Assembly (NCBI GenBank): GCA_016801845.1
Contig: CM028931.1
Span: forward strand, 10,423,587 to 10,487,586
DNA: 64,000 bases
From: Polydactylus sextarius
Lineage: Eukaryota; Chordata; Actinopteri; Polynemidae
Direction of reading: 5' to 3'
Shown here: positions 11,011 through 24,435 of the stretch, piece after piece
How positions within the stretch are numbered: position 1 is the first letter of the stretch
Layout: each line of letters starts with the position of its first letter
The notes under the pieces: generated by a model
Seen by the model: only the letters and a program-made list of their open reading frames with translations
Databases searched by the model: none
Told to the model about the DNA's origin: nothing
Program-made: the position numbers and the translations under genes

Positions 11011-13690
11011 TCACAAACCCGCTCAACTCCATTATCTAACATCTTTATATTAGATTAAGATGTTTTTTTTTAATGTTTATCTAAGTTAAACTTCATCGTT
11101 CATGTTGAAAATCAGAACAAAACTATATTATTCTTGACGTTGTTCAATAAAGACAGTGTGTTCATCCTCCTTTATATTTAATATCTAAAAAAAAAAAAAA
11201 ACTAGAAACAGTCGCAGTAAAACAGTCTGTTCTGGGAAAGACTCAGTTATGACGTTGAAGTTAAGACACACCCCCAAAATATTTATAGCCCCGCCCACTT
11301 ACATAAGAGGATAACAAACTACTGTCAACGATGTGTGAAATAATTCTAATAAAGTGTTATTTCATCTGATCAAAGATGAGATAAAGTTGTGTTAGTGACT
11401 AGTCCAGGGTGAAGTGTAACGACGCTAGCGAACGTTACATGTTACATATCGCATCGTGTTTTTTCCCACGGCTCCTGAACGCACCGTTTTCTATATTTAA
11501 CCTTTTTGTTTTAAGCTTTTATTTTGGCGTCCTCCACGGCCGACGGCGGTGATATAAATAAATAAAGTCCTGGAAGTTCAGTGAAAGTTCATCAGTTCGT
11601 TTGTGTTCAACACCAACAGATGCATTTTCAGTCCAACCGATGTTACACACACTATTTAGAGACGTCAATTAACAGTTTAAAACCATCCTAAGTCCCCTTT
11701 AACTTCAATTCAGATAAGTCGAATAAAATCCAACCACACAAGTCTTTCTCTTCCACCCTCCAGATTTCCTCCTGCTCTCATTAACTGCATTCACTGACAG
11801 ATAGATAGATGTTTCTGTCCCGTGTTTGCTTGACTCACTTATACAACTCAGGAGATATTTATTAGCGTCCTCAGTTTAAACTGAAACAGATTGTAGAATA
11901 ATGACGAGTGGTTGAGTTTTGTTGGAAAGTTTCTCACTTTCTCTACGTGTTTTGTTTTCCAGAACATCTGTTTCTAACAAAAAGTCCAATTTAAGATTTA
12001 GATTTAATTTTTCAGATTAAATAAAAGCTGATTAGTTTACGCTCCGAATGTCAAGATTTTCTGTGTTTAAATATCAAAGACACTCGTCAAATAAACACCA
12101 GACACTTTAAAGATGTTTTCAATCTCTGTTGATTTAAAAAAAAAAATGTTCGTGTTTAAAGTTCAGCTTTGAAGAATATGAAAAGATACACAACTAACTA
12201 GTTCATAATTAAACATTAAACAAGTTTTTTTCCCCCAAATTCTTCATTGCAACTATTATATAACTAATAAAACATACAGTTATTGCTGTTATAGTTAAGT
12301 TAAAACTGCCACAGTTTATTATGATTATTATATTAGTCATTATTACTATATTTTATCTTTAACTTCCACTAACACGCTGAGACAATAGTTCTGGTTCATT
12401 TTAGAGTTTTAGTCTTTTTATTTTAATATAAGATACATTTGCTTTAATTACACTTTTCTCATTTTATTGTTAATTCAGGTTTTAGAGCCGCTGTGTGGAA
12501 GTTGCTCCTCTGTAGTTCGGAGGTGGAGGGATGAATGTAGAGAAGTTTATTACGGACTTAGACTTTAGATCATTAAAATGCAGGATGTGATGAATGAACG
12601 GATCAAAGTTTCAGCAGCCGTGTGAAGGAGAGCGACAGACGGAGATGAAAGATTGGATTCAAAGGCGGCTAGCTGGTTAGCATGGTAACATCAGTAACAG
12701 AGGAACTTCTGGGTAATTTTATGGGAAAACTCAACCATCGGTGCATGTTTCTCTACCAGAGTAGAGAGTCGCTGAGAAAGGGGAGAAAGGAGTCGCTGCC
12801 CAAAGGCTAATTTACGATGCTCCATCGCTTCTGCGTCGACGTGAACCACCACTTAGCTTCCACCTTTGTGCTACATCAACAAACGTGTTTTGTGTCGTTG
12901 AGAGTAAAAACAGTCAACCAACAAGCTTCACGCGATGGGTATGGGACGCAATCAACAAAGAAGAGACATTTTTAAAAATCCGCACCAGAGATGTAGCGGT
13001 AGAATCAATAAATAGAAGCGAATAAAGCGTCACAGTTGAAACCATCGCTAAATAATAGCCACCACAAATTAATTGGTTCTTTTCCACCCCGGACACGAAA
13101 CACAACGTTAAAAACAATGATAACACAACAGCTATAGACAAGAGTTGCTTTTGACGTTTCCAAAGTAAAGTCTCAACATTAATTTGCTGCGACTACAAAC
13201 AAATGTAGTTCTAATAAAATACGAGATTAAAAACAACCTAGAGAAATGTAAATAACACCAGAAATAAACATAAATAACGATAAGGGAAGAATTAAAAGTC
13301 AGAAAAATAAAAGTACGTCTGTCAGTGTCTGTATTTTTAGTGTTTACATTCATCGGTTGTGATTTGGAAACAGAAAGGAAACGTTTCTTTCACCAGCGAC
13401 TGTGTGTTTAGTTTATGTTGTGTTTTCATCAGGGAAAGAAAAAAAAACTCCATTGTCAGAAGAATTCGGCTGATAATGGGCACTTTGTTGTTATTAGCAA
13501 GCTGGGGTTTTTTTTTTTGTGTCAGTCTGCAACGGGGGCATAAAAACATGCTGGGGAAATAATATTCTGTCTGTGTTGTACAATTATAAAATAATGAAGC
13601 AGGTGGCCCAGTTTTCACAGGGCCTGTCCTATATACAGTAGGTCCCATGTTAAGTTCGGTCTCTGTCATAACCAGCGTTTCATCCATCAG
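11011..13690. other. Non-coding, nothing recognised
   Basis: AT-rich sequence with short runs only. The minus frames at 12.9-13.7 kb have no domain and no consistent splice sites. Confidence 0.45.
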
Positions 13691-15893
13691 CAGCTGCGTG
13701 TTCCTGTCAAAGTCTCCCTCAGGCGAAACACTCGACTCGCAGCAGGTCAGTGGATGGAGGCGTCAACCTCGTAGTTTAACTGTAGCAGACAGAAGGAGAC
13801 GCCTCGTCATTGTGGAGCGGCCGTGAAGAGGATGAGGATACCATTACTACTCTGGTCTCACACCTCACGCCTGAGCCCTTGACACCCATCACCTTGAGTC
13901 GCTATCAAAGTCTGATACAGACCGAGGAGAGAGGGAGGGAGGGGGTCCTGGGAATAGACCTGATCCATCATCCTGCTCTGCTCCAATAAAAATCTCTTCA
14001 CCGGAAAACACAACAAACACAGGCAACCGGACAAAAGAGATTTAACACCTAAGGTTCAAGGATAATTAGCTCTCAGTAAGCAGGCGTGGAGGCCGGCAGC
14101 AAAATCCCATGAAAACAGAAAAAGAGAAAAATACTGGATACTGGATCAGTGGGTACTGATCTGATCTGATCTGATCTCACAGGGAGTAAAGAGGAAAGTG
14201 TTAACGAGGAACCTATATTCTATTTCAACCTATATTCTACTGTTAGAGGTTTTGAGTTAATCTCAGTTGACAAAAATATGAAACAAATCGGTGCTACGTT
14301 AGCGGCTAAAAAGCTAAGCGACGGGCAGATTTCTGACGTCGAAGTAAACGGATGAACGTAAAACTGCGCCTGTTTGACCGAGGGTTAGATAAACACAAAA
14401 GTTTACACAGAGACCGAAAACTTTGGTAGCCAACCTCCCCTGCAAAACGCAAAAGTCACTGACATCACACACCTCTAACTTACTCGCTAGCGAGGTGCGT
14501 TCAGGAGCCCTCGGAAAACACAGACCTAAACATTGAGAACATAAGCTGAACACAACACAACACGTTAGACTATTTTATAATTATTATATCATTTATAATC
14601 TACTGTACTACAGCGTTTTCACTCAACTTTTGCGTCAAAACTTTAGATGGAAAAAGGAGAAACCTCAGTTAAACAGACATAGTGTTGTATTGCTAAGGTT
14701 CCTTAAACATCAATGTTTTACTTTGACGTTAGAAATCTGCCCCCATCACTCTTTTCAACTGCTTGTATTTGCAATCTCACTCACTCATCATCGCATAAAA
14801 GCTCATGACGACAGAAAAAACAGACCTGCTGCTAAATGGAAAAGTTTAACGTTCTTGCTCCACTTGTTAAAAGGTTAATTAGTATCTTAGATTATGTTTA
14901 TGTTTAAGTTTTAGTCCAAAAAGAAGAAAAAAGAGGCTTTGATATCGATTTGGTTCATCAGTTCATCAGAGCGCCATTGTCCTTGTGTGATTTTCTACAT
15001 ACATCTGGGTTGAATGTGTTGATTTATTGCCAATTTCATCGTCTGAGAACCGTGAACACTCGCAGTAAATTTCAGAGAATTTGCTCATTTGACAGCGAAT
15101 AGGAGGAATCAGTCTTTGGAAAACTGTGATTGTGTCCATTTTTTTTCCCCCGTTGGATCGCAGAATCTGAAGGACACACCGATCAATCAAATGATTTGCT
15201 GTTGTTTAGAAACGGTATGTTACACACACACACACACTATAAGACAAACCTTTTAAAGTTGAGCACATAACTTCCTCTACACATCCGCCCATGACAGTAA
15301 TGAAGCCTGTTTTTTCTAAGCTAGCAGGGTTTAATTGTGTTCTGAAAATTGGTACTTTCAGAGAGTTTGTGCATTTGTTCTTTCAAAGCTCCGTCTCCCA
15401 TTTTGGAATATGGCTTTGGCTTAATGAAATTAGTATTTGCGTCCTCCACATCAGGTCCACGCTATAGAATGAGAGCCATCTAAGGTTTAAAAAGAAAATT
15501 AGATGCTTTCCTACCAGCAGATTGAGAGGTGTGCTGAGATGCATTAGGGCTACTTTCTTCCATTAGAGGCCCACAAAAGACATTTGAAAAAAAAAAAATA
15601 ATAATAATAATTTTAATAATGTGCATAATTGAGGAGGCTGCGAGCTAATGGCTCAAGTGTTAACACAACGATCTGAGCTGCATTTAAATGACCTACATGG
15701 AATAAGTATTTGAATCCTCAGAGGCAGTAAACACAGAGGCTATTTCATGCTGTTAATTCTTTATAGACACTTCTTCACATGTATAAACATCAGAGAAAGT
15801 GAGCAGCGACGTGCTTAAGTCTGCTTATATCGTTATGGATCTACAGCGCAAACGGTTTGGTCAAAGAAGTCAGAGGTTTCGTGTGAAGTGATT
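13690..15893. other. Non-coding with CNE-like blocks
   Basis: Blocks at about 13790-14060 and 15300-15720 are non-repetitive and motif-rich (for example TTAATGAAATTAGTATTTGC, ATTTAAATGACC). A (CTGAT)n run lies near 14157-14176. No gene seen. Confidence 0.35.
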
Positions 15894-16845
15894 GTCGACC
15901 AAACGACCACAAAGAGACAAAAAAAAATAAAAATTCACAATAGATGAAAAAGAACCACAAAGTGACGCAACTAAAAGATGCAAATTGACCAGAGAGGTGA
16001 TGAAAATGGTCAAAGAGACTCATACTGACCTCTGATGGATACAAAACAACTACAAAGAGACAAAAAAAACAACCACAACGAGATGGGAAATGACCTCAAA
16101 AAGATGCACAATGACCAGAAAGAGGCACAAAGCAAGGCAGAAGAAATGTAAAACAACTGCAAAAAGCAAGTTGCCAAATAAACCACAAATAAATGCAAAA
16201 CACAAAAGATGAAAAACAACCACAAAGTGACGTAACTGACGACTAGAAGATGCAAAATGACCACAGAGATAGAACGAGAGACTCATATGAACCTCTGAGA
16301 TAGAAAAACAACCACAAAGAGATGGAAAATGACCATGAAGACATTAAACTACAAGGAGGCACAAAGCAGGAGGTTTAAAATGGCAACATGGAGACGCAAA
16401 ATGACCATAAAAAGATGCAAAACAACCGCAAAGAGACACAAATTAACCTCAGAGACAAAACTATTACAAAGAGACGCAAAATGAGCATGAGGAAGTTGCC
16501 AAACCAGCCACAAAAAGACACAACTAACGATGACTAAAAGATGCAAAATGACCACAGAGATTGAAAATAACGACAGAGACTAAACACAACCTCAAAAATG
16601 CACAAAGCAACCAAGAAGAGATGGAAAACGACGACTAAAAGATGCAAAACGACCATGAAAAGACACAAAACAACCAGAGAGACCTAAAACCACCACATGC
16701 AGGTGTAAAGTGACCACAAAAACATAAAAACTGACCCCAGAGACACACAAAACAACTACAAAGAGACAAAAAAAAGATATAGAAAATGACTATGAAAAGA
16801 TATATAACAACTGCAGTGATGCAAAGACAACTACAAGCAGCACTG
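15894..16845. repeat. Degenerate ACCACAAAGAGATGCAAAATG minisatellite
   Basis: About 950 bp built of diverged units such as ACCACAAAGAGA, GATGCAAAATG and CACAAAACAAC. A longer motif (CAAAGTGACG, ACTAAAAGATGCAAA, GACTCATA) recurs near 15955, 16220 and 16508, so blocks of about 265-290 bp were duplicated. Minus-strand open frames here are repeat artefacts. Confidence 0.85.
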
Positions 16846-17271
16846 AAGCTCTAACATTTCTTATTTTTCTAATGTTTGAAGAACAACGTTGACACGTTTA
16901 TTCCCACATGTTGGAAATGTGTTGTTTCTCCAGTTTTCACCACAGTTTAAAGTTCACAGCTCAGGTTTGTTTCCTACAATAGAAAACGAGAGGATAAAAA
17001 CAGGAGGGAGGTGCTGATTGTGCTGCACAGAGTCATTAAATATTAGCAGTTAACAGACTCTGTGTGCAAAAAAAAAAAAAAAAAAACTTTCTGGAATCCA
17101 ATTTTCACCTGAATTCATTCATTTTTATGTTTTTATCACTTTCAAATTACTATAATTAAACTAAATAAAAACAGATTAAAGATAATAATTAAAACGAAAA
17201 AAAGAAATATTTAAATTGTGGGTTGAAACACCACTTCCTACAGAAACAAAGAAATATATATTCAGTCATGA

Positions 17272-17298
17272 CGTGTGTGTGTGTGTGTGTGTGTGTGA
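17272..17298. repeat. (GT)n microsatellite
   Basis: Run of GT dinucleotides. Confidence 0.95.
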
Positions 17299-18589
17299 GC
17301 GGTTTTATCAGCGAAGCCGTCAGCAGCAGGAATCAGTTTCAAAGGATTTTTACAGATTTTCGACTGCGCTGCTGCTTCACAGGATAAGACGGGAAGAAAG
17401 CTGCTGCTCAGAGAGAACAGCTAAAGTTTCCCATCATCACACACACACAACGCTTCTTCTTTTGTCAATCAAATATACATGAAACTTTGGTCTTTCCAGT
17501 CAATGTGATCTCACAAACAAGCAGACGTGCGTCGGGCTACGACAGCTTTCAAATCAGTCAGGAGAGATCGAGTTTGTTGCCATTTCACAGCTGAATTGTC
17601 TGTCGAGGTTTCCAAAAAAGGTGATAATTTAAAGGAGCAGGATGTAAGGTTTTTATGTCAATTAATCCTAAAATGATCCTAATATTTCCATAAAATTAAA
17701 GCACTAGTCAGACTCGAGTCCGTACTACAAGTCTGCGTCTTTCACTCCTCGTTCAAAACATCAGTTTTCTCTGACCTAAATTCAAATATCATCCTTTGTG
17801 CATGAGATGAAGATCAGCTGTCGAGTCCTGAAGTACTCAGCTATGTTTCGTTCGAGTCTTTGCGACACTACGTAGTGTTGTTTGTGTCTGGGTGGTCTGT
17901 CCTTAGGTTGGAGCCTCAGTGTTGTTGAAGTGAATGGGGATGTTGTGTTTGTTTCTCCAGAAACGTAGAGAACGACTACGTTGTCACATTTGTTTTCCGA
18001 CAGAGACGGGGAAAGAAAACGGAAAGAAATGAAACCACTGCAACTTGTGCTTCCTACACTGTGTGCAGCAGCCCTGCAGCTAGAGGCCTAAACATCCACT
18101 ACAGCGGGATTTTACTTTGAGTTTGGAGCGTGACACTCGGGTGGGTGTTGCTGCGAGTTTTGAGTTTTGAAATCGTCTGACAGGGGGGCCTCTGGAGTAA
18201 CGTCACGCAGACAGATTGAGAACAATAGCGGCGGTAGGGAGCTGGAGAAGAAACTACTGCTACTAATAATAATAATATTATTTAGCATTGGCTGTCAGGC
18301 AATTGTAACAGCAGTGGTAACAAGAGATATATGAAGCTGTCTTTATTTAAACAGACCCAGCAGGCACAACTCTAATCACCTGTTTATAGAAACAAAAAAA
18401 AAGGTTTTATTTACGAAGAGATAAGAACGAGTTGTATGTGGAGTTAAAACAGCATGAGATGATATTTATTAATCAGAAATGCATGAAAACAATACGAAGG
18501 ACTGATGATAATATGTTACTGTTCCCTCCTGCAAAGAGTTGAATTCCTTCATTGTAATAAATAGCAGTTTGTACAACAAAGGATAGATC

Positions 18590-18590
<1 letters not shown>

Positions 18591-18623
<33 letters not shown>
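18591..18623. repeat. (AC)n microsatellite
   Basis: Run of AC dinucleotides. Confidence 0.95.
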
Positions 18624-18625
<2 letters not shown>

Positions 18626-19744
18626 TGAGTACAGTAAATACCTGTGCTGCCTGGAAGCCACAGTTAAAAAAAAAAAAAGGATGAATCAGGATCAAAAGCC
18701 TCATCACACCACGACTAAACCGTGGTCCATGTTTCGTGTTTTCAGACAAGAGAGCGTTCCATTTTTTCATTTCCGACGGATTCACCGAGGTAAGCTGAGG
18801 GTTACGGGGGAGAAGCTTCAAGTGTGTGTGTGCATGTGTGTGTGTGGTCACAACCCGGACAGATGATTGATGGCCGCTAAGTTAAAACGCAAACGTGTTG
18901 ATTTGATTTCCTCCGTTTTTTTTTTGCATCGCTCTGTAGATGAAAACGACAAAAAAAAAAAGACAAACTGACTCTGCAGAAAATTGTCAAAAGTCAAAAG
19001 CTGCCAAACATCGTCTGAATTCAGCGCTGCCCGCAGGCAAAAAAAAAAACACACACACATACCGAAGTGAAAACAGGTCTCTAAAGCTCTAATAACGGCA
19101 GCGATGCCAGACACAGACACTCTCCTCCATATTTGTGCTTTTTTTTTTCCCAGTAAACACTGAATGAGACGTGGTTGTGTTGGTTAAAGTGGATCGTTTC
19201 TTTTCAAACCAACAGAAATGTGGCTTTTATGGGATGTTTTAGTAGAATTTTTACCAAAATGTGAATGCGTGTTTCTCTTCAGCTGGTATTCATGTTACTT
19301 TACACATTTCCGTCAACTGCCGTGGGAATAAAGACGTCGTTTTCCTCTTTGTTGTGTTGATGTGTGTTGGACCCGCACAGACTGAAAGTGTTTTTTTTTT
19401 ATAGTGTTCCCTGTTGGTTTTAAATACATCACCTTAAAACTGAAAGGAAGAAGGCGTTTAGAGATTTAGCTAACTTGCAAACACACACAATTCGTCTGAC
19501 ATAAAAAAAAAAAAAAAAACAGCTGGCAGGGAACCAGCGACAGCATCTTCTCCCTGAGGATTTACTCAAACTGTCACTTCACAGCCTGACATTTTCCACG
19601 GCGTCACTGGGCGTCACCTCGCTCCTGAAATTAAAAGGCAACAATAGGTGAAGTCGCGAGGAGAGGAGAGGAGTCGAGGAAGATGATGTGATGATTTTCA
19701 GGAATTTAGGACTCTTTGCAAACAAACGTTTGAGTTTGTTGTAC

Positions 19745-20080
19745 CTGGTTTCTACTCTGTTGTGACGTGAACAGACTGACGGCCACTGATTGGTCAGAGG
19801 GAGTGTTGAGTTGAGAGTGCGTCAACAAACCAATCAACCGCCATTTTTAAACATCGACAAGAGCAATATCCATTGTCGTAGCTACCTAACGTCGTAAGCT
19901 AACCCAGCAACAAGTCCAACATCTCCTCCATGTCCTCCATTAATGTTTACTGATGTTTTTGTGTCACGTAATAATGTCGCATTCACATTGAGAAGGAACC
20001 AAACTGTGATGGATAACGACTTAGTCCAAACCTGGTACCAAACCAAGTCGAGTCGGGTCGAGTAGCGCTAGAACAGTAGA
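19745..20080. mobile_element. Dispersed repeat, probably hAT-like, copy 2 (inverted)
   Basis: Inverted relative to the copy at 2905-3245. It contains GACTGACGGCCACTGATTGG, CTCCATGTCCTCCATTAATG and ends near GTAGCGCTAGAACAG. Confidence 0.65.
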
Positions 20081-21129
20081 TATAAGTTCCCAATTTCAAT
20101 TACACTGGGCAAGAGCATGTGGTGGTTTAACAAACCTCTAAATCATTGTTTGAGTTGGAAAGGTTGCCGATGAACATGGCAGCAAATATTAGGAAGGCAG
20201 CGTTTCCTTCGTTAAGATGCCCTGTTGCCCTGTAGTAGCGAGCGTGCGCCATCCAGTGTGTTAGCATTAGCATTACGGCTACAAAGTGCCAATTATCACT
20301 GGCCCAATTTTGAAACAACAGCAGGGCGCCAATGTATTAAAAACACTGGGAAATTCAGCTTCAGGATTTCTGTGTATACCCTGAGCTAGCTTAGCCACCA
20401 GCAGCATTAGTTGTCTCTCTTCCTGCACGTTAAGAAACGTTGCTACTGTACTTCTGTGTATAATATCGTAGAACGCAACTAATCCATTATTAAAATAGTT
20501 AGAAACTAATTTAATAATTGATTTAATTGATTAGTTGCTGCAGCGCTAGCAACGAGGTGGAGCAGAAAACATCTCTGTGGGTGACTCTGCTCCGTAGGGG
20601 CCTGGAGAGTCTGTGTTCTCACATTCATCTCTCTTCTGGGATGTAAGCCCACATCTGTTGACTTTAACTGACAGTGGAGAGCTTACATAGCAAGCAAGCT
20701 TACATAGATAAACAAAACAGCATCTGTTTGTATAGCTCCCCGCTCTGCTACACACCTGTCTGTTTCACTCAAACATGCTTCTGTTACAGTACATGTTCAC
20801 TCTCTGACTGGTCTGATGCGTCACTCCAGTCGTGGCTGTCGGTTTGTCTTCTCCTCATCCTCATCCTTCATACCGACGGTGACTAATTCAAGCTGTTGTT
20901 GCTGTTGCGCCGATATTACAGGAAGGTAGTCAGCCAGTTAGCCTATTTTTAAATCGTCATAGCAACGCTGATTTATGTAGGTTACATTATGTCTAGTTTT
21001 GCACATATATGAATTGTCGTTCAGATCTCAGGCTGCGCTCGCTAAGTAATTTTTAGAAAAACGACAAGGCAGAAAATAAACACCTAATAATCACAGTGGT
21101 GTATCTTTAACACACAGCACAAGTTTTTT

Positions 21130-21260
21130 TTTTTTTTTTCCCCATTTCTGGATCTGGCATCAAGCTACCGACAGAGCAAACATTAATTAGCAATCAGCTG
21201 ACTTTTATCAGCAACTGCCAAAAGCGACGCCGCCGCAGCCGCTAATGCTAAGCTTATTAG
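21130..21260. repeat. Dispersed repeat, copy 1
   Basis: TGGCATCAAGCTACCGACAG to CGCTAATGCTAAGCTTATTA matches 62285-62405 in inverted orientation (CTTAGCATTAGCAATGGCGG ... CTCTGTCGGTAGCTTGATAC). Confidence 0.65.
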
Positions 21261-21569
21261 CGCTGGAGGTCGGAGCTCGGAGTCAGTCAGTGCTGTGATT
21301 TTCAGGCATCGGAAATTTGGTGCCAGATGATAAGACTCTCACATCTGCACATTGAGTACAGACCTGGCAAGTTTAGCTTAGCTTAGCTTAACGACTGGAG
21401 GCAACTTGCCCAACTCTAATTAAAGCTAATTAAAATACAAAAAAAAAACAAGGTGCTACCGTTAAACTCGCAGCGAGCTTGCCAGGTTTTATAATAATCA
21501 TGCATCCACAGAGACTTAAAAAAACGTCTTGACTTCCTTCCAAATATTGTGCAGGCGCCTTTTACCCTC

Positions 21570-21745
21570 ATAACAACCGTGAACCATCGCGGTCTGGCCT
21601 GGGGATCTGTGGTATTTGGCACCAAGACGTAAGAATCAGATCCTTTAAGTCCTGTGAGTTTGTGAGGTGGATCTGACCCCGTTTGTCCAGAACATCCAAC
21701 AGAGGCTCGACTGGATTGAGATCTAGAGAATTTGGAGCCTCTTTG
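21570..21745 (-). mobile_element. Third remnant of the same Tc1/mariner family
   Basis: The minus strand contains PRWFTVVMRVKGA, resembling PRRVxAVIxAKGG. The plus strand has GGATTGAGATCTAGAGAATT then TGGAGCC, as at 2750-2765. No intact frame. Confidence 0.5.
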
Positions 21746-22094
21746 AACTCATTTCAGTGTTGTATAGGAACAAAGTGATAACTTCACTGCTGCACTTCAG
21801 TATGTTTCTGTCAACTTTCACTTTTACTTCACAACACTTTCCTAAATTAATCACACACTTTTACTGTGATACATATCAAAACCATGATCAAGGTTTTATG
21901 TAGTCTCCATCTTAAAGCGTGGATGGATGCAAGAGCCGAGCAATCAATCTAAACTCTGTTACAGCCCCAAACGACTACAAAAAAATATTAGTATTTCGTG
22001 AGTGTGACTGATTTTGTGTTGTGTTCCCAATGACACACAGACTTCGACCTTTTCAGCAGGTTGAACTCAAGTTTCTAGTGTTTAGTACAAACTT

Positions 22095-22175
22095 TAGACA
22101 GGGTTATGCTAAGTGCTAACGATGCTAAACATCAGGGATTCTAAATGTTAGAGATGCTAAGTATTAACGATGATG
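22095..22175 (-). repeat. Short remnant of the 16-bp minisatellite
   Basis: About five units of the GATGCTAAACATTAGA type in the same orientation as array 3, next to a dispersed repeat at 22.19-22.33 kb that recurs at 44.7 kb. Confidence 0.6.
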
Positions 22176-22184
22176 TACTTTTAC

Positions 22185-22335
22185 TTTCATTACTTAACTA
22201 CATTTAATTATAGATCACTTGTCATACTTAAGTACAGTAAATACTAGATACTTTAAGACTTCTATTCTAGTGTCTGTACTTCTACTCTAGTATAAATACT
22301 TCTACTCTAGTGTCTGTACTTCTACTACTTCTACT
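22185..22335. repeat. Dispersed repeat shared with 44.7 kb
   Basis: AAGTACAGTAAATACTAGAT followed by ACTTTAAGACTT and CTACTCTAGT tandem phrases; the same phrases occur at 44715-44890. Confidence 0.6.
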
Positions 22336-22879
22336 GACTTCGCCTGTCCCGGCCCGTCATCTTCCCATAATGCATCCTGGCACCACATCTTCCCCCGATA
22401 TAAAACTCAGACGCACCCAGACGTCAATCTGCATCACTTTCAGGTCCATTTTTCTGTCTGCAGCTACTTTTCCAGGAGGTAAATAAGTAGCAAAGTAGGG
22501 AAACAACATCTCTATTTGTTGGCCGGCATAATGTAAATTTGTATCTGGAGCCTCCAGGAAATGGAGATGTGGGCAACCGGTCAAAAACAAGACCGATATT
22601 GATCTTGACCTTGAGAATAAAGTGAATGAACAGATTTTCCATAATGCTGAACTATTCTTTGAAACAACGCACGTCGCTGCTTTGATACTGGTGGAAAAAA
22701 AAAAAGAAAAACACTGACTTGTGTAACATCAGAGAGAAAAAAAAAGCATTAAATTAGGACACATTTAGGTGCAGTGTGAAAATTAGATGAAAGGGAAAGA
22801 GAATGAAATCACCAGACGTGATGATGAAACCTGCAGTGATCAGCGATATGTAATATATAAACAGCCCTGCCTCTCCTCT

Positions 22880-23110
22880 CTGTGGTGTGTGACAGAAAAG
22901 AGGGAGGAGGCCGTTTCTATATCGATTTATTGCTGATCGCAGCTGACAAAGTGCGTGAACTTAACTTGTATAGGAATTCATTATCGGGCTCAGTGAGTCA
23001 GATCTTTGGGGATAATGTGAAAGTGACAGTTGTTACAGGGATCTCACCTCATCACTTTCATCTCAATGGGACCTGCTCTGCCCCCAGTGAGGTGATGTAA
23101 TTCAGAAAAA
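22880..23110. promoter_or_regulatory. CNE-like block
   Basis: Non-repetitive sequence with ATCGATTTATTGCTGATCGC, GATAATGTGAAAGTGACAGT and CTCATCACTTTCATCTCAAT. The 72-codon plus frame ends here without splice context. Regulatory reading is inferred. Confidence 0.25.
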
Positions 23111-23306
23111 GATACCGGGGGTAACTCGATGGAAAAACTGTGATAAAACGCAGCCGAGTTCACCGCTAAATTGACTCACTGGCAAAAAAAAGCTAAACTA
23201 ATCCGTCCAAGACATTACTTTACATTATACTTTAAATGTCATCTGAACATATTTATTCCTGGACAGACAGAGGAGGTGCTACATGTAGAGGACACAGGTC
23301 CTTTGG

Positions 23307-23321
23307 AGAGTAGGGGGCGCT
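23307..23321 (+). promoter_or_regulatory. CTCF-like motif
   Basis: AGAGTAGGGGGCGCT matches 12 of 15 bases of CCAGCAGGGGGCGCT, including the GGGGGCGCT core. Confidence 0.25.
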
Positions 23322-23879
23322 GCTGAGACTGTGGACAGGAAGGGACTCTGTCCTGTGTTCTCTGTCCTGGAGACTAAGGCGGAGAACGACCTTTTTCCAT
23401 CTGAGCGACATAGCCCGTCTCCGTCCTTCACTCTCCATCCCTGCTGCGTTCATGGCTTCTTCACATCTACTGCAGCCTCTGCTGCACTGCTCCTCACCCA
23501 CATCTCCTGCCTGTACCACCACAGATCCAATTTCAAATACTACTCTTCACCCATAAACAGGCCTCCTCTTATCTTACCAACCTACCCCACCATCATACCT
23601 CAAGCTCCATCCGTTCTTCTGATGCCAACCTCCTTTCCAAACACCAGACTTGAGACTTTCTCCATCGCTGCCTCCCCCCTCCCTCCCTAAACACATCCAA
23701 GACTGTACTGATCGTACAAAATTCAAATCATAACTAAAAACTCCACCATTTCAGATCCGTGTACAACTTGCAACTTCAACTGGACTCATGTTTCTTTTGT
23801 TTTATGTGTTTTTATGTACCTGTGTCTCTTAGATTTCACTTTAGATTCAGAAAAGCTCTATAAACAAATAAAACTAATT

Positions 23880-24435
23880 TCTGTCCTGTGGACAAATAAT
23901 CTTAATTTTCACATAGTGCTTCAGACTTTGACATATTTGCTGCCTTTTGGTGCAAATAACCAGGACGAAGTATTGGCACGTTACACCAAACGCTGCCGGG
24001 TGGACACATTGATGTGTGATGAATTTTTGAGGCAAACCATTTAAGGTTATGGAGTTGGTTTTTGGAGACAGGAAGACACTTGACAAACTTATTAAGATGG
24101 TCAGTTCTGTTTTGAGATGATCAATCAACCCAGTGGAGATAGCTAAGCTAAGTTAAGCTAAGAAACTGCATCAGTGTCAGAATATTTAGATTGTCTAATA
24201 TTTTACAATATATTGATAGTTTTGATGCTCTAAGTTTTCTCATTTCTCCATTGTGGGAGATTAATCATAGTTTTCACATCATCTTTCAGACTTTGACATG
24301 TTTGCAGCCTTTTGCTGCAAAAAAAAACAGAATGTAATGTTGGCATGTTACACCAACACTGTCGAGTGAAAACTTGTTGGACACGTTGGTGTGCGTTCTG
24401 TTGTGTTGAATTTCTGGTGAGGCAGCGACTAATTA
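23880..24435. repeat. Diverged ~180-bp direct repeat pair
   Basis: 23880-24050 and 24245-24435 share CAGACTTTGACAT, then TTTGC(T/A)GCCTTTTG(G/C)TGCAAA, then TTGGCA(C/T)GTTACACCAA and a GGACAC(A/G)TTG(A/G)TGTG phrase, about 360 bp apart. Confidence 0.55.

Larger units (their letters stand above)
16846..19744. other. Non-coding with microsatellites
   Basis: Contains poly(A) at 17069, the (GT)n and (AC)n tracts, and a TTTAAAGGAGCAGGATGTAAGG start at 17629 that resembles the left end of the 40.1-kb element. No gene seen. Confidence 0.45.
20081..22094. other. Repeat-rich non-coding
   Basis: Includes ATTAGCATTAGCATTACGGC at 20263 (shared with 40.32 kb), a GCAACTAATC ... GATTAGTTGC inverted pair at 20477-20537, and the repeats annotated at 21.1 and 21.6 kb. 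Confidence 0.45.

Noticed and set aside
15841..16555. Leu/Phe-rich minus-strand frames resembling membrane proteins
   Set aside because: Artefacts of the A-rich minisatellite; hydrophobicity comes from TTT/CTT-type codons on the complementary strand.
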